NCBI GenBank assembly: GCA_025454095.1
Contig: JALOPC010000109.1
Location: forward strand, 1-7,328
DNA length: 7,328 nucleotides
Direction of reading: 5' to 3'
Origin: Syntrophales bacterium
GTDB taxonomy: Bacteria > Desulfobacterota > Syntrophia > Syntrophales > UBA2192
The translations under genes were made by a program, and so were the position numbers. The notes below the pieces were generated by a model that ran no database searches, was not told where the DNA came from, and was given only the letters and a program-made list of their open reading frames with translations. Of this stretch, positions 6,176 through 7,328 are shown one piece after another (positions within the stretch are counted from its first letter, which is position 1; every line of letters starts with the position of its first letter).

Positions 6176-6916
6176 ATGAAGAGAAAGCTGCTCATCACCG
6201 CCGGCGTGATCGCCGCGGCGCTCATCCTTGCGGTGGCACTCGTCGTCACCCGGCTGGATTCGATCGTCACGAAGGCCATCAACACCTACGGGCCCGGAAT
6301 GACGGGCACGGAGGTCCGGATCGACGACGTGCGCGTCTCCTTCCTCTCCGGCGAGGCGACGGTGACGAACTTTGTCCTGGGCAACCCGAAGGGGTACCGG
6401 TCCGCCCACGCGGCGAAGGCGGCGTCCATCTCCGTCGATCTCGACATCGGCTCGCTCCTCCAGGACACGATCGTCGTGAAGCGCATCGAAGTGGTCCAGC
6501 CCGATATCATCTACGAGAAGCGGGGCGGCACGGACAATTTCAAGACCATCGCGAGACACGCCGAGCAGAAGGCGAAGGAAGCGGGGATGGCCGGCGGGGA
6601 GACGGGAAATGAAACGCCCGGCAAGAAGCTCCTGATCCGGGAGTTCATTCTCAAGGGGGGGCGCGTCACCCTCTACACCCCCGATCTGCCTTCCGGGGCG
6701 GCGAGCGCGGCAATCCCCGACATGCACCTGCGCAACGTGGGCGGGGACGGGGCGGAGCCCTCGGCGGTGTTCAGCCGGATCCTCGCGGCCCTGTACGACC
6801 GCCTCACGATGCCCATCGTGGTCGACTCGCTCAACCGCAGCCTCCTGGAGGCCCGCAAGACGGCCGAAAAAGGCACCCGGTCCCTCACGGACAGGATCAA
6901 GGGCATCTTCCGGTGA
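6176..6916 (+). CDS. Short AsmA-like membrane-anchored protein
   Basis: 246 residues. Residues 4-25 are one strongly hydrophobic segment after a basic start (MKRK), so it is probably anchored in the inner membrane with the rest in the periplasm. What follows resembles the N-terminal domain of AsmA/DUF748-type proteins: an amphipathic turn (VTKAINTYGPGMTG, 31-44), VRIDDVRVSFLSGEATVTNF (47-66), the hallmark LGNPKGY (68-74), an SISVDLDIGSLLQDTIVVKR stretch (84-103), VVQPDIIYEKRGGTDNF (106-122) and a second strand set at 153-168. AsmA-like proteins are linked to the outer-membrane interface and lipid movement, but most are far longer, so a specific role cannot be given. Residues 126-150 and the C-terminus (220-246) are charged and probably helical. 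The start ATG at 6176 has a poor ribosome site (only CGGA nearby); AAAGGAAAAAGGA lies over 15 bases too far upstream. It is divergent from the transport operon and probably unrelated to it. Confidence 0.8.
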   Translation: MKRKLLITAGVIAAALILAVALVVTRLDSIVTKAINTYGPGMTGTEVRIDDVRVSFLSGEATVTNFVLGNPKGYRSAHAAKAASISVDLDIGSLLQDTIVVKRIEVVQPDIIYEKRGGTDNFKTIARHAEQKAKEAGMAGGETGNETPGKKLLIREFILKGGRVTLYTPDLPSGAASAAIPDMHLRNVGGDGAEPSAVFSRILAALYDRLTMPIVVDSLNRSLLEARKTAEKGTRSLTDRIKGIFR

Positions 6917-6921
6917 AGGCC

Positions 6922-6944
6922 TCTCCCGGGACAACGACGGGAGA
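6922..6944 (+). terminator. Candidate terminator of the AsmA-like gene
   Basis: TCTCCCG (6922-6928) and CGGGAGA (6938-6944) form a 7-bp stem with a nine-base loop, starting five bases after the TGA stop codon. It is followed by TCGTGTTGTTG, which is T-rich but interrupted by G. Position and stem fit a terminator; the broken T run makes it modest. A compact second hairpin, CCGGCG-GAGC-CGCCGG, lies at 6977-6992. Confidence 0.45.
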
Positions 6945-7000
6945 TCGTGTTGTTGCAGGGAGACAACGGCTCTTGCCCGGCGGAGCCGCCGGCGGTGTCC

Positions 7001-7022
7001 TTCCCGGCTGAAGTCCCGGGAA
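7001..7022. other. Hairpin TTCCCGG/CCGGGAA in the convergent spacer
   Basis: Perfect 7-bp arms at 7001-7007 and 7016-7022 enclose eight bases. On the minus strand it comes directly after the T-rich tail of the terminator at 7021-7076, so it may act as a backup stop or protect a 3' end. It shares the T tract, so only one of the two can use it fully. Confidence 0.35.
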
Positions 7023-7076
7023 AAGAAAACGTGAGCCGCCGCCGATCGGATGAAACCCGCCGGCAACGCGCTCACG
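7021..7076 (-). terminator. Rho-independent terminator of the SDR gene
   Basis: On the minus strand CGTGAGC (7076-7070) pairs perfectly with GCTCACG (7036-7030). Inside this stem GCCG/CGGC (7061-7064 with 7041-7044) and CGG/CCG (7057-7059 with 7047-7049) can also pair, giving a long nested stem. TTTTCTTTT follows immediately (7029-7021). It begins 54 bases after the SDR stop codon. The T tract and stem together make this the clearest terminator in the window. Confidence 0.6.
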
Positions 7077-7129
7077 CCTGGTTTCCGAGCACCCCGGGCG
7101 CGGACGGTCCGGGGAAAAGGGCCGTGACG

Positions 7130-7328
7130 CTAGTCCATGTGGGAGCCGCCGTTGATGTCGATGTCCTCGCCGGTGATGTACGCGGCTTCCTCGGAAGCCA
7201 GAAACGCGACCGTGGCGGCCACCTCCTCCGGCGTTCCCAGTCTCTGGACGGGGATCTCCCTGGACATCTCCTTCTGCCGCTCGGGCGATTCGAGGCCCCC
7301 GCGGATGTCCGTGGCGATCAGCCCGGGG
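7130..7328 (-). CDS. Short-chain dehydrogenase/reductase, C-terminal part (cut by window edge)
   Basis: The last 65 codons of an SDR-family oxidoreductase, ending at a TAG codon (7132-7130). The fragment begins at PGLIATDI (1-8), the family's PG...T segment after the catalytic Tyr/Lys, which are outside the window. It continues with [20 protein letters not shown] (26-45) and ends with [20 protein letters not shown], the standard C-terminus of FabG-like enzymes in which the last strand carries (D/N)GG. Such enzymes reduce or oxidise carbonyl/hydroxyl groups with NAD(P)H, for example 3-oxoacyl-ACP reductase or a sugar or steroid dehydrogenase; the substrate cannot be told from this part. It converges on the AsmA-like gene and is not part of the transport operon. 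Confidence 0.9.
   Translation of the reverse strand, partial: PGLIATDIRGGLESPERQKEMSREIPVQRLGTPEEVAATVAFLASEEAAYITGEDIDINGGSHMD

Overview
The window looks like a piece of chromosome from a high-GC Gram-negative bacterium. A deltaproteobacterium (Desulfobacterota) is my best guess. This rests on the high GC content, a TRAP transporter with an exported binding protein, a short AsmA-type protein of a kind I associate with that group, and a candidate sigma-54 promoter. The taxonomic call is inference.

Layout. Positions 1-77 (minus) hold the first codons of an unrecognised gene. Upstream of it, within 78-366, lie two stacked promoter-like sequences on the minus strand: a sigma-54 type (138-154) and a sigma-70 type (191-219). 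From 367 to 5947 six minus-strand genes run in one direction, in transcription order dctP, dctQ, dctM, pxpA, pxpB, pxpC. A 228-base divergent spacer (5948-6175) separates dctP from a plus-strand gene (6176-6916) for a short membrane-anchored AsmA-like protein. Positions 6917-7129 are a convergent spacer rich in hairpins, including a good terminator for the last gene. Positions 7130-7328 (minus) are the C-terminal end of a short-chain dehydrogenase/reductase cut by the window edge.

How the genes work together. DctP, DctQ and DctM make a complete tripartite ATP-independent periplasmic (TRAP) importer. PxpA, PxpB and PxpC are the three subunits of the prokaryotic ATP-dependent 5-oxoprolinase, which opens 5-oxoproline (pyroglutamate) to glutamate. 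The simplest reading is one uptake-and-use operon: the TRAP system brings in 5-oxoproline or a close lactam analogue, and PxpABC turns it into glutamate. The substrate of the transporter is inferred from the neighbourhood only.

Two structures interrupt this otherwise compact operon. A perfect 10-bp hairpin lies between dctP and dctQ, where it could set the binding protein above the membrane subunits. A large imperfect inverted repeat (2091-2183) sits between pxpA and pxpB and looks like an inserted REP- or MITE-like element. No tRNA, rRNA, CRISPR array, insertion sequence or transposase was seen.
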